Assembly: GCF_026151205.1 (NCBI RefSeq)
Contig: NC_087080.1
Location: 14,579,337-14,643,336, forward strand
Direction: 5' to 3'
Length of the DNA: 64,000 nt
From: Bolinopsis microptera
Taxonomy: Eukaryota; Ctenophora; Tentaculata; Lobata; Bolinopsidae
The position numbers and the translations under genes were made by a program. The notes under the pieces were generated by a model. It did not search any database. It saw only the letters and a list, made by a program, of their open reading frames with translations, and was not told where the DNA came from. Positions within the stretch are counted from its first letter, which is position 1, and every line of letters begins with the position of its first letter. Shown in pieces: positions 12,592 through 25,500 of the stretch.

Positions 12592-13921
12592 CTAGAAACA
12601 TTCATAGTCCATGGTGGCAGGTATCAAGTTAAACGAAGTTACACTGACTGGCAATGTATACGATTGCCGTCTCCCTCTCTCACCCCTGACCGCTATCAGG
12701 GTGCTCCTGAGGATTGAGAATCTAATCCTGGTGCGCATGTAACACATAATAGCCGCATAGTCTTCTCCTCTCTTCTGGGATAGTTTTTCAGCGAGTCTCT
12801 TGTGGTATCTTGTGGCTTGTGGACCCCATCCGCCATTTGTTGAGTATATAAGTGGGGTAAAGGTGCCTTTTTCCACCTGGATGATTCTGTTGTTGTACTT
12901 TTTCATTTTCCTCATTTCATGAGCTTTATAGATCTGTTCCATATCTTTTTTGACATATGTGGGTGAGTTGGGGTGGGTAACACAGACATCAAAGAATGTT
13001 CGTTCAAATGTGCTCCAGAGACCTCGTGAGGATACATCAGGTGCAGCTCTATCAGCATTGGTACCAACAATTTCTTCATTATCAAGGGGTATCAATGCTG
13101 GCTCAGTCACTACATCTCTGCATACTTCACGCTGCAGCTCTGCATTTAGATCGCGGATGTTGTTGTGTCTCATAGAAACATAGCCACCTTTCTTGCATAT
13201 AAGTGTGTGATTCACATTATTTCTCTCTCCACAAGCACAGTGAAATGGGGTGTTAGGGATCTCCCAACCATAACGCAAGTACAGAGCATCACGGAACTCA
13301 ATCTTGTTCAGGGAGTAGCCAAATCTCTTCAATGGAAGTGCAGTAAGCCAACATCCTGAACCTTTCTCTTTGATGAACTGGAGAGATCTCTTTAGGTTGG
13401 GATCTCTTACACTGTCCTCTATTGATTTGCTAACCGTACATAAGTGTTTCTCCTTGATTGCCTTGAGACTTTTTATAATGTCATTTTGAATTGACATGTT
13501 GTAATGTTCAAGGGTGTTTTGCTGGTTGATAATCAGGTCTGTGAGGTCTTTTGTGATGGTGACTGAGGCTGTGAATTCTCTATTGCAGTTTTCAACTGGG
13601 TTGGAGATACCTAGGCCACCATGTCTGACTGGCAATGCAAATATGGAGCGGTCCAAGTCTGCTACGTTCTTACCCAAGATTGCTGGAATAAAATCTGTTC
13701 TGATGCAATCCTCCAATGGTTGAAACAAGTGACTTATACCCGGGATGGTCCTCTGAATGAACGTCCACCGGTGACAAATTCCCTTAGTATATGCAGTCAA
13801 AGCAGCTTGGGGCTCCTCAACAGCAATTGATGACAACAGCTTGATGTCCTGACACCATTTATGGACTTTATCTGAGACATATTTGTTCTTAAAAGCTTCG
13901 CTGCCAATTGCTGCAATAACA
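12592..13921 (-). mobile_element. Retroelement reverse-transcriptase C-terminus, 5'-truncated
   Basis: An open frame on the minus strand runs from about 13921 to the stop at 12592. It encodes, in order, an AIGSEAFKNKYV segment, HRWTFIQRTIPGI, PVRHGGLGISNP, a CACGERN...HTLICKKGG Cys/His segment, RHNNIRDL, and a tail with VEKGTFTPLIYSTNGG. This order is typical of the C-terminal part of reverse-transcriptase polyproteins that are common in invertebrate genomes. The polymerase core upstream is missing: the frame breaks above about 13921, where the AIG segment follows unrelated sequence. I read it as a dead 5'-truncated insertion between the TEX47-like and PRPF40 genes. The exact clade (LINE-like or DIRS-like) cannot be set from this part. 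Confidence 0.78.
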
Positions 13922-14469
13922 AATCTATCCAGCTAGTGTCTTCGTTAATGGCGAAGATTGAGAAGTACAACAGTCCTCTTGCATTTAGAGATAAGATCAT
14001 CCCTTCTGGCAGAGCAGGATCATGTTAAGTTTATGGCTATTTTGAGTAAATGTGTCAACCTCTGTTTTTCGGGACGATGGTGTCCTAAATCTGCTTCTGT
14101 GGCAGACATTTTTCCCATGGGTCCCAAAACAGACACTTACACTTGTATAAATTTGGTAATGCTCCAAGAGCCTCTTCTGACCAGTTCGTTTCATCCTGCT
14201 GTATGTATGTATTTTGTATAACTATTTAACATATATAATTGACTTTCAGTGATCCAAAATGAAATTATAATGTTTTAATATGTTAATAATGTTAGATCTT
14301 TTCAATTGCACCAATGGTGTAGGTCGTAATTTTATTTATAGAATTCTTTTTAATGTAACTCCTTGGACAATTTGTAAATGAAACACCAAGAAGTATGAAG
14401 AAATCACATTTGATCAAACAACAAACATGTATTTATGTCATATCTCCTAATTAGTATACTATTTCAGAC

Positions 14470-17069
14470 ATGGCATTTAGACCAGGATCACACATAAACC
14501 TGATGGGGAATATACATCACCAGATTCCCCATAATACCATTCAAATGAGGCCTCAAGGTATGATGCAAGGCTTTGCTAACCAGCAACCAGGCTTCAATCA
14601 CATGATGATCAATAACAGTATGCACAGACAAGAGGTTTCTCAAAGGGCTGGACCTATGCCACCTTTGAGTCAAGGCATGAATCCGTCAGAGATACCTTTA
14701 CCGGGCCCTGGGCCAGGTCATCCTGGTGGAGGCCCTATGATGGGTGGCCCAATGCAAAATGCTCCACCTCCTATGCCTGATAATGCAAACCCTATGATGA
14801 ACATGATGGACCCAAATATGATGATGATGATGCCCCAAATGATGGCTATGGCACAGATGGCTATGTCACAAAATTCGGCTGCTGGTTCAAAAAAGAAGAA
14901 AAAAGCTAGCCTGTGGACTAAACATACTTCGCCAGATGGAAGGACATATTATTATCACAGTGAAACAAAACAGTCCTCATGGTCAAAACCTGATGAACTT
15001 AAAACACCCTCAGAAAGACTGCTATCTAAATGTTCCTGGAAAGAACATAAACATGCAGAAACAGGTAACTATATTAATGTATTTATGCAAATATTGAGTT
15101 TTACCTAAAATGTTTTTGGGATAATATTGTGTTTAATGTTAGTATGTATCACTTTTTCCAGTTGATTTGTTTTAGATCTAAATCATTTGGTACACAATTC
15201 AAGTCAATTGATCAATATTATATTTCAGCTAAAATCTACTTCTACAATTCTGATACTAAAGAATCAACTTGGACAGAGCCAGAGGAATTCACAAAAATGA
15301 AAGAAGAAATCAAGAAACTTGAGGAAAAAGAGGCACAAGCTGACAGCAGTGAAAAGGAAGGTGAGGAAAAGGATGCAGAAAAGAAAGAGGAATCTGAGGG
15401 GGAGGAAGTTGTTTATGAAACCAAAGAAGATGCCAAAAATGCTTTTAAACAGCTCCTCAAAGACAAAAGTGTACCTTCTACTGCTACATGGGAACAGGCG
15501 ATGAAGCAAATATCTACTGATAAACGCTACAATGCTATTCCCAAGCTGAATGAAAAGAAACAGGCATTCAATGCATATAAAACTCAGAAAGCTAAAGAAG
15601 AAAAGGAAGAAGAGCGCCAAGCTGCAAAAGAGGCAAAAGAAAAACTTTATGAATACCTTATTTCTCTTCCCCATATGAATTCCAACATGCTGTATCGCAA
15701 AGCTCATGAACTTTTAGAGTCCCACAAAGAGTGGTCAGTTGTGCCTGAACGAGATCGCAAAGATGTGTTTGAGGATGCAATTTTCTTTTTGTCAAAGAAA
15801 GAGAAAAAAGAAGAAACTGAACTGAGAGTGAAGCAAAAGGAAGAACTAGCTATTCTTTTAGAGGATGTTAAGGAGATCTCTTACAAAACGACATGGGCTG
15901 ATGCACAAGAAGTTCTATTATCCTATAAAACGTTTAAAAACAATATTCTGTTTGAAAACATTGACAAAGAAGACATGCTGGTGGTGTTCATGGAGCACAT
16001 CAAAGCCCTTGAACTTGATTTTGAAGATGAAAAACAGAAAAAATTCGCTAAAGAGCGTCGTGCTCAGAGAATCAACAGGGACTGTTTTATCAAACTTTTG
16101 AATGAGCTTCATGAAACAAAGAAGCTCGATTCTACCTCTCTTTGGGCAGATTTATATTCCATCATTAGCAAAGACATTCGTTATGGGGTTATGCTTGGTC
16201 AGCCAGGATCAACTCCTCTTGATTTGTTCAAGTTCTATCTGGAGGATCTCAAGTCAACAATGCACGAGGACAAGAAAACAATAAAGGAGGTTTTGAAACA
16301 GGCTAACTTCGAGGTCGAACCCGATACATCATATGAGAAGTTTCACTCAATCATATCTGGCACTGATAAAACAAAAGGCATCGACAAGGGCAACATAAAG
16401 TTACACTTTTTGACTCTCTTAGAAAAGGCTGAGGCCAGAGAGAAGGAAGCACAGAGAGCAGAAGAAAGAAAGTTAAAGAGAAAGGAAGCTGCATTTAAAC
16501 ACATGCTCAAAGATGCTAGTCCCCCTATCACCACTGATGATGAGTGGAGCAAGATCAAGTCAAGATTCGAAAAAGATCCAGCTTATATTGCATTTTCTGA
16601 TGACGACAAAAGTCGATCAAAACTTTTCAAAGAATATGCTTCATCACTGGAGCCTGAATCAAATTCAGAAGATAATAATTCCGATAAACATAAAAAGAAG
16701 AGACACAAGAAAGACAAGAAACACAAGCACAGAGCTAAAAGGTCACCATCGTATGAAATGACTGGTTCAAGTGATGAGGATCGCAAGAAGAAGCAGAAGA
16801 AGGTTGTTGATGAGCCATCAGAGGAAGAGAAAGAAGAACCCAAGAAGAAGGAGAAGAAAGCAAAGAAGAAGAGTAAGAAGAAGAAGAAGGAAAAGAGTGT
16901 GCATGAATCAGATTCCGAAACTGAGAAGAAGAGAAAGAAATCAAGTAAACATTCAAGCGACAAAGATGAGAAAAGTGGAGAGAGTGAAAATGAGTCTGAT
17001 GATGATCTTAGTGAGACAGAACTCGAAAAACGCAGGAAAAAACTCTTAGAAGAACTTTCTCGACATTGA
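14470..17069 (+). CDS. PRPF40A: Pre-mRNA-processing factor 40 (PRPF40-type, WW and FF domains)
   Basis: Two coding exons, 14470-15064 and 15229-17069, encode 813 residues. The N-terminal 140 residues are rich in Met, Pro and Gly. Two WW domains follow: WTKH...[16 protein letters not shown] at about residues 146-175, and WKEHKH...[13 protein letters not shown], which the intron splits. Then come about six FF domains (from about residue 270 to 680) and a Lys/Glu/Ser-rich tail ending in [16 protein letters not shown]. The family is a U1 snRNP-associated factor; the WW domains bind Pro-rich SF1 and the FF domains bind phosphorylated or acidic partners. An acceptor ATTTCAG ends 2 nt before the ATG, so the 5' UTR exon or a spliced leader joins there. 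The 1.84-kb final exon has no introns, unlike its neighbours. Paralogue A versus B cannot be distinguished in an invertebrate. Confidence 0.93.
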
Positions 17070-17754
17070 ATGGGAGATTCTGGCTCAACATGTTTCGTAT
17101 AGCACTTGACGTTTGTTATTTGAAGATGCAGTCGATTTAACAGTATAATTTCTTAGTATTTTACAGTTTATTTTGCTGAAATGCAGCCTGAATCGGATTC
17201 ATTCGACTGTGTGTGTAAACTCGATTTTCTTGCACTATTTTAAAATCATAACAGCCAATTTTATCCTCTACTTTATCCTCTAATTCTACGCCTACGGCCA
17301 TGTGATATGTTGGTTTTTATGATAACCTTGTACTCTAATCTGGGGAGAGAGGATTTGAGATTATGTGTACATCCACTTTATCCATCCGTGCTTTCTTAAC
17401 TTTAATGAAGAGGGTACATAGTTTCCAGAAATCATTTGATCTCTACCAATTACACAATGCATAACCTATGTTAAAGAATTTATCGATCAAAATCTAAATT
17501 ATCATGATCTATGATTTCGAATTCAGTACTGTGTAGATTTCCAGTACTCACATTTATCATTGGCTAACTTTTATGATGTTTACGTTTCGTTGTTTGCTTG
17601 AGAGAATAATTAATGCAACTTTCTAAATTCTCATTGACCCAAATTATCAACTTGTTCCCTGTTAAAAATGTATTCTAATTTTAAAAGTATCAGACTATTG
17701 AAATTATACTTTGATTAAAGTTAAATTTGTTTTTAAGCAGTGAAACACTTCTTC
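17070..17754. other. PRPF40-WARS2 intergenic spacer
   Basis: This 685-bp AT-rich stretch holds the 3' UTR of PRPF40 and the promoter or leader of WARS2. No further coding sequence is visible. An acceptor-like TTTTAAGCAG ends at 17740, 14 nt before the WARS2 ATG. Confidence 0.5.
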
Positions 17755-19281
17755 ATGATAGCTTGCAGAAGAGTACTGTCAACATGTCCCACCCGGATAG
17801 TCTCTGCCATACAGCCCACTGGGGAGCCCCACTTGGGCAACTATTTGGGGGCTCTCAAACACTGGATAGCTCTTCAAGATCAACATCAGAACTGTATTTT
17901 TGGGTGAGCTCATTACTATTAAATGATTATGAATGCATGACAGGGTGACACTTTTGCTCCACAATTCGAAATTGAATACACTTATATAGTTTTTAAATTT
18001 AATAGCTTAGCTTAGTTTTGGGATGGAGGAGTATTGGCAATTAACAAACATGCCCACAAATTTTAAAAACCATTCCACAGTCCTGTATAATACTAACAAC
18101 AGTCGTGTATTATATTAATGTAATATGTACATTGTACACAATTTCTTATGTATCACCTCTCTCCTCAGGGTAGCTGACAATCACGTTTTTACCAGTAAAA
18201 CAACAGCAAAACAAGTTAGGTCTAACACCCACAGTCAAGTTGCAGTGCTGTTGTCGTTAGGACTTGATCCAGACAGAGTTATCTTATATAAACACAGTGC
18301 TGTGTTGCAGCACACTGCTCTCGCTTGGCTACTCTCTACTTCTGCTACTTCAGGTTACTCCTTCGTTTTGACTTATAAATACTGAACTTCTTTATTCACT
18401 ATAAAATACCACTATAAAGGCCTCCAGTACCTATTTTATACTCGGCTCTTTTGTACTTCATCTCTTTAACAGCTGTTTATGACGTATTGATTAATTAATC
18501 CGATTTATTTACAGACATAAATTGGTCTTGTGAAACTGCTTAATCTAGACCTGACAATGTTTCTTTACTTGTTTTGTAAATGTTTTAAATCTCAGGACTA
18601 ATATCCAGACTGCGAGCCTTGCCCCAGTACAGAGAAAAGTCCCAAATACACGACAACCTAGGACTACTAACATACCCCGTCCTGATGAGTGCTGACATTC
18701 TCCTCTTCCACGGGACCCACATTCCAGTGGGAGAGGACCAGAACATCCACATAGAGTTCTGTAACTCAATCGCGCAGTACTTTAACCGCGCGTACAAGTC
18801 TCACGTGTTTGGGACGGTTTCACAGCTGTTGACCACGTCGCCGCGCGTTAAGAGTCTCGCAGATCCTAGCCAGAAGATGAGCAAGTCGTATGGGAGGCCC
18901 AGCGGGGTGGTGGGCATGTTGGATACTGATGATCAGATTAGGAAGAAGGTGAAGAAAGCAGTGACGGATTCGTTTGGGGCGATTACTGTTGATTTGGAGA
19001 CGAGGCCTGGGGTTTATAATCTTTTGCAGCTTTTATCAGCTGTTAGTGATGCAGATTTCCATGACGTATGTAAGAAGTATGAATCAAAGAACGTGGTGAC
19101 TTTAAAGAATGATTTATCAGATTGTTTGGTTGAAACAATAGGACCAGTGAGAAATAGGGCGCTAGAACTGATAAAAGATAAGGAATTTATTGAGAAGGTT
19201 CTAGCAGGTGGAGCAGAGAAAGCAAGTGATATTGCTGAGAGGAATTTAGATGAGATTTATCGGACTATTGGGCTAAAATAG
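17755..19281 (+). CDS. WARS2: Mitochondrial tryptophanyl-tRNA synthetase
   Basis: Three exons, 17755-17903, 18169-18353 and 18596-19281, join in phase to 339 residues, close to human WARS2 (360). The enzyme charges mitochondrial tRNA-Trp with tryptophan. The N-terminus [14 protein letters not shown] is basic and lacks acidic residues, as expected for a mitochondrial presequence. The class I signature HIGH appears as HLGN within [15 protein letters not shown]. The segment [18 protein letters not shown] is the conserved tryptophan/ATP-site block, and KMSKS is present in DPSQKMSKS. These bacterial-type motifs separate it from the cytosolic enzyme, which has KMSAS. The ATG was chosen because it directly precedes the presequence and is in frame. 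The stop is only 290 bp from the GPAA1 start, on the same strand. Confidence 0.94.
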
Positions 19282-19571
19282 GCTTTGATATTTTGCTTTG
19301 TAAATTAAGTGACTTCGATTTATTTATTTTTGTACAGTGAAGTACGTTGTTATTTGAAAATATCTAAGTGACCCTTTCATAAATCATTTCGTAATACGTA
19401 CAGTACGTATTATTTTTTCTTTGTATTTCAATGATGCTTAACGTTTTCACACAAGATTTACCATGACGTCCAAAATTTGTTTTTAAAAATCCCATAGTTT
19501 CTGTCATTCAAATTTCAAGATTAAGCTTGTTTCATTCAAGATTTAGCTTCAAGTATCATTCAGAATTAAGG

Positions 19572-22500
19572 ATGAAGTTATTACTGAATAGAAGCCGAGC
19601 TAAGAAGCTACAAAAGATATTGACATCCAAGAATAAGCTTATTTGTAAGTTCAGTTACTTTAAGATTTGATATTGTATTCTTAGAATTATTAATTATAGC
19701 CATCATCCGCTCACCAGACTCAATTTCCTGTGGTAATCTTATAGCGATGTAAAGTTTTACTAGCACTACAAGATACTTTGTTTAGATATTCAGAAGCTAA
19801 TTAGCTAATTAGCTACTAATATATGCTAAATTCACATTTCATTTTCAGGTGCACTGCTTTACCTAGCAGGGGTGATAGGAATAGCACTATTTGCTGACAT
19901 GCGAGTAAATCAGAACTCATTTGTTTCGGAAAATGCTCTTCTCCCGGGATATGTCGTTACCAAATACCAGCAACAATCGGTGGGTTGTAATGATCAATTT
20001 TTATATTGAGTTTAATTTTTAGCAAGGTGTTTTAACCAATAGATGACGGCAATCATGGTAATAAGGTGAAGTCCATATTTTAGTAGAAAAACTGATTTGT
20101 GCTTTCTACAGCATTCCTATCTTTTCAGGTATTAAATCTAGTCCACCTCCTCGTGATTACCGTTATCTATCAGCGTTTTGTGACCAAATAAAATACACCT
20201 CTAAAAGTTGACAAAATAGATGTTCGAAGTTGATTACTTATCACAAAATCCCTTCAGTTATACATTATATATTAATTTTTTCTTAAATGTTATCTCAAAA
20301 TCTCACTCAGAAAATTTCGTAGGATTCAGTCATTACATCTTAAATGATAACGTTCTTCAAAAGGAGAAAAAAATTAAGCCTCCAAAAAAACTGCATTTCA
20401 AAGTTTAAAGTTCAACAATTATTAACTTATATCAATTTATAAATAATTGTATTGTCCAGATAGCAGTGTCTCTCAACAAAGAGTTGCTAATTACTAATTA
20501 CTAATTCAAACTTAACACAACACTAATTATAAATAATTGTATTGTCCAGGTAGCAGTGTCCCTCAACAAAGAGTTCTCCTCTCTAACAGACCGATCAGAG
20601 CGTCATCAGTGGATTATAGAGAAGTTCACTGGTCTAGGTGTTGAGGTGTATACTCAGAACTTTACTGTTAACCGACCCCTCGTGGGTGATAAGGTGAGAT
20701 ATCCTGAAATTAGGGCACTTTAGTGTGAAATTAAGTCGTAATTAACGGGTTTAAAAGCAGTTCAAAGGCTGCAAATAGTGTCATTCCTATACTAGGCAGT
20801 AGGCAATTTCGAATGTTGCTGAATTTTGATACGATTGTATTTCTTGCTATTAGCAAACATTTTTAAATATTTCAAAACAAAGTAAATACTAAATACTCCC
20901 TTTCTACCGCAGATATCCGGAGACAACATCTACGCCATCTACCGAGCTCCCAAAGTAGCCAGTACAGAAGCTGTGGTGTTCTCAACCACGCTGAAAGACA
21001 GCCAGTTCGCCATCCCTCTCATGCTGTCTCTATGTCACCTGATTTCTAAGCAAACTATCTGGGCTAAAGATGTTATCTTTCTGGTGGGGTTATAAAATAT
21101 GAGTTTTCTGTTTTTTGAATCATCTTTTCACTGTAAATCTGTAAATCGGAAATATTCCTCGCAATACTAACCTATACTAAGAATATGTCCGATAAAAAGT
21201 AAATTAAACAAATTAAACAAAAGTTAATTAGTAGTTAAATGTTTATTAACCCGACAATTTACCCAGATATCAGAAGAGGAAGAGTATGGTATTGGAGCTT
21301 GGTTACAATCCTACCATGACATCAACACTTTACCTTACATCACAGCTAGTCCTGTACTTACCCACTCAGGTCAGATTTGAGTTACGGTTGATCAAGATGG
21401 TATGGTAGTTTATGATTTCCTAACTATAAATTTAAACTTAATTAAAGGTAAGTTTCTTTACAAATTTAAACTTCTGAATCTATATCTGGTTTTACTGGAA
21501 GTACCGATTATTAATGCGGAACCTTTTCCAGGTGCAATACAAGCAGCACTACATCTTGACATGCCTGTTTACTCTTTTGATAGAATAAGAATGTACGTGG
21601 AAGCTATTAACGGTCAACTACCTGATATTGACCTGGTAAGTAAAACTTCAACTTAACAATTAAATTTACGTTTTTAAACGTAAATTTAATTGTTAAGTTA
21701 AGAAATTCATTTTAAAATAAATTTCTTAAATTCTATCAATGATTAATTTAAAATGTTTTGAAAAATAATGCCATATTCCTAAAGTAAGTGGTGAAGTAAA
21801 AAGTATACAATTCAGCTATAATATAATTTTGCTCTTTGTTAATGAAGGGATAAAACGCGATTTATCTTTCCCAGATAAACCTGTTTTATCCTTCACCAAC
21901 ATATTTAAGAGTCAGGGTTAGGAAAATACACGAATTTAATAACTGTAACGTTTAGTCCTATATATTACAAATTATCCACCAAAGGTTTTAGATAAACATC
22001 TGAAAAACTTACCGTATTTCTTGCACGAAGGAAGTGATGACTGGTCCCAGGTCCCGGTGGCAGTACATATAAGTACTCTGCTTCCTTGCACCATGTGACC
22101 AGCAGTACATTTTACTTTAACTACTTTGTCAGGAGGTGACAAGGTGATATTCGGGAACATGTGCGTTATGTTAGCGTTAGTCAGTTCCGGACAGTATGTC
22201 ACTGAAATTAAATTCATATGTGATATGATGATTGCCCAGTTGGACCAATACAATTTCGATGCAGTGCGAATAAATTTGTAAAATTTTGAATACAAAACTA
22301 CAATGCTCGACGGCAATCTTTTTGATTCCTTACCACACTCAGTTCTCTTAGAGTTAGGTCCCTGTCCAGGGGTTTTGCAAGGTACACACGATGAGGATTC
22401 TTCGTTAGCGCTGATTTTGTTTTTAGGACACTCTTCGCACGTGTTCATGTCACTATTTTTGTAGGTTCCCGCTGTACAGGGTTCTGTAAAATAAGGAAAT

Positions 22501-25500
22501 CGTTAGAAGAACAGATCAGACGTGTTAACTGTTAGAGTAACATTAGATGGCATGTGACAAAATTCTCATCACGATTTTTCGATACAATTATTTCCACCCG
22601 TATTAATATTACCAATAAGAAATATTGATGATCTGCACTGCAGCTCTACTGACGACTTCTATCTTACACCGAATTTTATAGGGATAAATTTCAATGGATG
22701 GATGGGATAAGAGATCAAGAAACTTGACATATTACCAACCAGTAATTAAGACTAGTTTACTTACGACACACAGAGTGAAGAAAATCTGGTTCTGAACCTT
22801 CTTCGCATTTGTCGCATATTTCGTCACTGGAGCCTGTGATCAAACCTTCTCCACAAGTAACTGAAGAATTTATTATCTAACCACGTATTTATTGACCCAT
22901 AAATTGCATTACATGTAAATTTCCCCATGATCAAATTATTCACGAGATACGTACTTCTTGAATCTTGGCATCATAATCAAATTCTTATTGAACTCGCTAA
23001 TTGTAAGCAAAATACACCCAGCTTGAAGCTTACCATAAACATTTAGTGTCACTGTAACTTCGGATGACGCAGCTGAGGGGTACAGATAAGTTGCAGGTGT
23101 TACCACGCAGGTGTAGTCCGTATCCTCTTGCGGGTTAGTCACTGTTAAGGTTGATACCTGGATGCCACTGTTCAGGTCCCCCTCTGAAGATCCTTCTATA
23201 ACTCGATCTCCTCCTTTCTTCCAAATCACAGTAGATCTTGCTGAAAGTCCAGTTATCTTACAGGAAATAGTTGTGGTTGTGCCAACATGAGTATCTTTGC
23301 CTATCGGCTCGACATCTGAAAAATCAGTATTTATTAATTGTAACGTATTTATTAATTGTAACGTCATTGCTAAATTTAAGCAATAGTATGTACTCTACTT
23401 GTTAACTATAGGTTAAGACTCTAGAATTATTATTCTAAATTCACTTTTGATGTAAAAGTTCATTGATACTCAAAAAACCGTTCTTACTGTAAACGTTCAG
23501 CTGGACGGCAAAAAGTTCCTCGGCAGACACGGCACAACTGTAGATTTTATCAGTGGAGACAGCAGCTGCTTTCAGAGTCAGTGTCCCTGTTTGACTGTTG
23601 CTGGCATCATCATACGATCCTGGATTCACCGAAAAGTCATCATCTCCAATTGTGAATCCAGACCATGTAATTGTCATCTGTCCTGCGATGTTAGTAATCT
23701 TGCAAGTGAGCGTACTATCTGTGTTGACGCGGACTACTCTGTTTGTAACCTCCACATCTTAGGAAAATTTGTTATTTTAACATAACAGTCGCAGTGTGAG
23801 ATCAAATCTTTAATATTAGATTGAGATCGATAATCATACTCTTAATTCACAAAAGCTTTGCTTAAATAGCTTACCATATACGTTTAATGTCACTGTATAT
23901 TCGGATGACGCAGCTGAGGGGTACAGATAAGTTGCAGGTGTTACCACGCAGGTGTAGTCCGTATCCTCTTGTGGGTTAGTAACTGTTAAGGTTGATATCT
24001 GGATGCCACTGTTCAGGTTCCCATATGAAGATCCTTCTTCAACGTCAACTCCTCCTTTCTTCCAAATCACAGTAGATCTTGCTGACAGTCCAGTTATCTT
24101 ACAGGAAATAGTTGTGGTTGTGCCAACATGAGCATCTTTGCCTATCGGTTCGACATCTGAAAAATCAGCATTTTAACGTCATCTCGTATTATCATTAGAT
24201 TATGCTAACACTTAATTTAAATTAACAGTTGCAAAGGTGTCTCTTTTGATAAATTATCAAAATCCTTTTAGCAAATAATTGCAATAACTTAGAGTAGTAA
24301 CGAAGTTTCCAAGCCAAATTTGTGTGTTTCCCTTCGTGTCCAAAACCAATCACTTAGAGTAGTTATTATTATTATAATATGTTTCGTAAATTTAAAAAAC
24401 TATTCGAACTAGTAGTTTGCGGATAATTGTAGTTTAGTTTGACGAAAAAGTTCTTAACGCATCAGACGTCTGAATTCTAATTGGAGCAACCCCTGTTTTC
24501 AAATTTTATCCTCTGTTGCACCACGTAATGGCTTATCTCACTTGACTGGAGTTTACCTACAGAGTTCACGAAACGTTTGGGAAAAAAACTTACCATATGT
24601 TGTGCACAAAGGGAGTGGAGATTCACTCCAGGTCCCGGTGGGTGTACATGATAGTACTCTTTCTCCTTGAAGTACGTAACCATTCTCACAATGGATTGTT
24701 ACTTTCGTGCCGGGGGGTGACCGGTTGATTACCGGAGAAACGTTACTTATCTCTGAGCAGTGCTTAACTGAAAAAATTATAAAATGCTATGAAAATAATA
24801 ACAAAAGGTACTGTAGGTAATATCATTATCGTTTTTCTGCCGCGAGATACAATAATTATGTCATCTTTCTTTTCCTGTTGTGTGAGAGTAACTTACCCTC
24901 TTCAAGGTTGGTAAAACACGGCCACGCTGCTCCTTCATCATTTGGACATTTGATACTTCCAGAGCACGTTTCATCGGTAAACCCTACTAGCTCAGGACAG
25001 CATTTTCTCCCGTCCTTATGGGCGTAAGGTTTGTCCGCAGGACATCTTGTTGCTCCTGCAAGAGATATATTGTTGTGACTCGTCACAATTTTCAATTATC
25101 TAGCAGTTTTTTAATTTATCTATTACCGGTTTTACTGTTGTACACTACAGCTTCAAAGCAAAACATTCGCCACTCGAAATTGTTAATCAATGATTAAATA
25201 CGTGATTATGAGGGACTGACTTAAAGTTAAGTGCAATATAAGACCTAATATAATTATTAATTATGATATGATCTAGAACATCTTTAACGTTAACCAACCT
25301 TGCGGTGGTGTCACTTCTAGTTTAATATTGCCCACGACTTGAATATTGATATCATCTACATTAAGCCCATTCCAACTGTCGGAGCAACCTGATGTCAACT
25401 TTGCTCCGTTCAACATAACATCACCATTACTATGCAGCTCCCATGACAGAAACTCGTCATCAAAATGGACGCCGATTACTTTTGCATCTTTTTTGTCATC

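Noticed and set aside
13997-14194. Open frame of 65 codons upstream of the reverse-transcriptase remnant
   Set aside because: It contains no recognisable polymerase motif and does not continue the frame. It may belong to the PRPF40 leader region.
15264-15707. Hydrophobic minus-strand frame of 147 codons over PRPF40
   Set aside because: Shadow of the Lys/Glu-rich PRPF40 coding strand, which reads as Phe/Leu/Ser on the complement.
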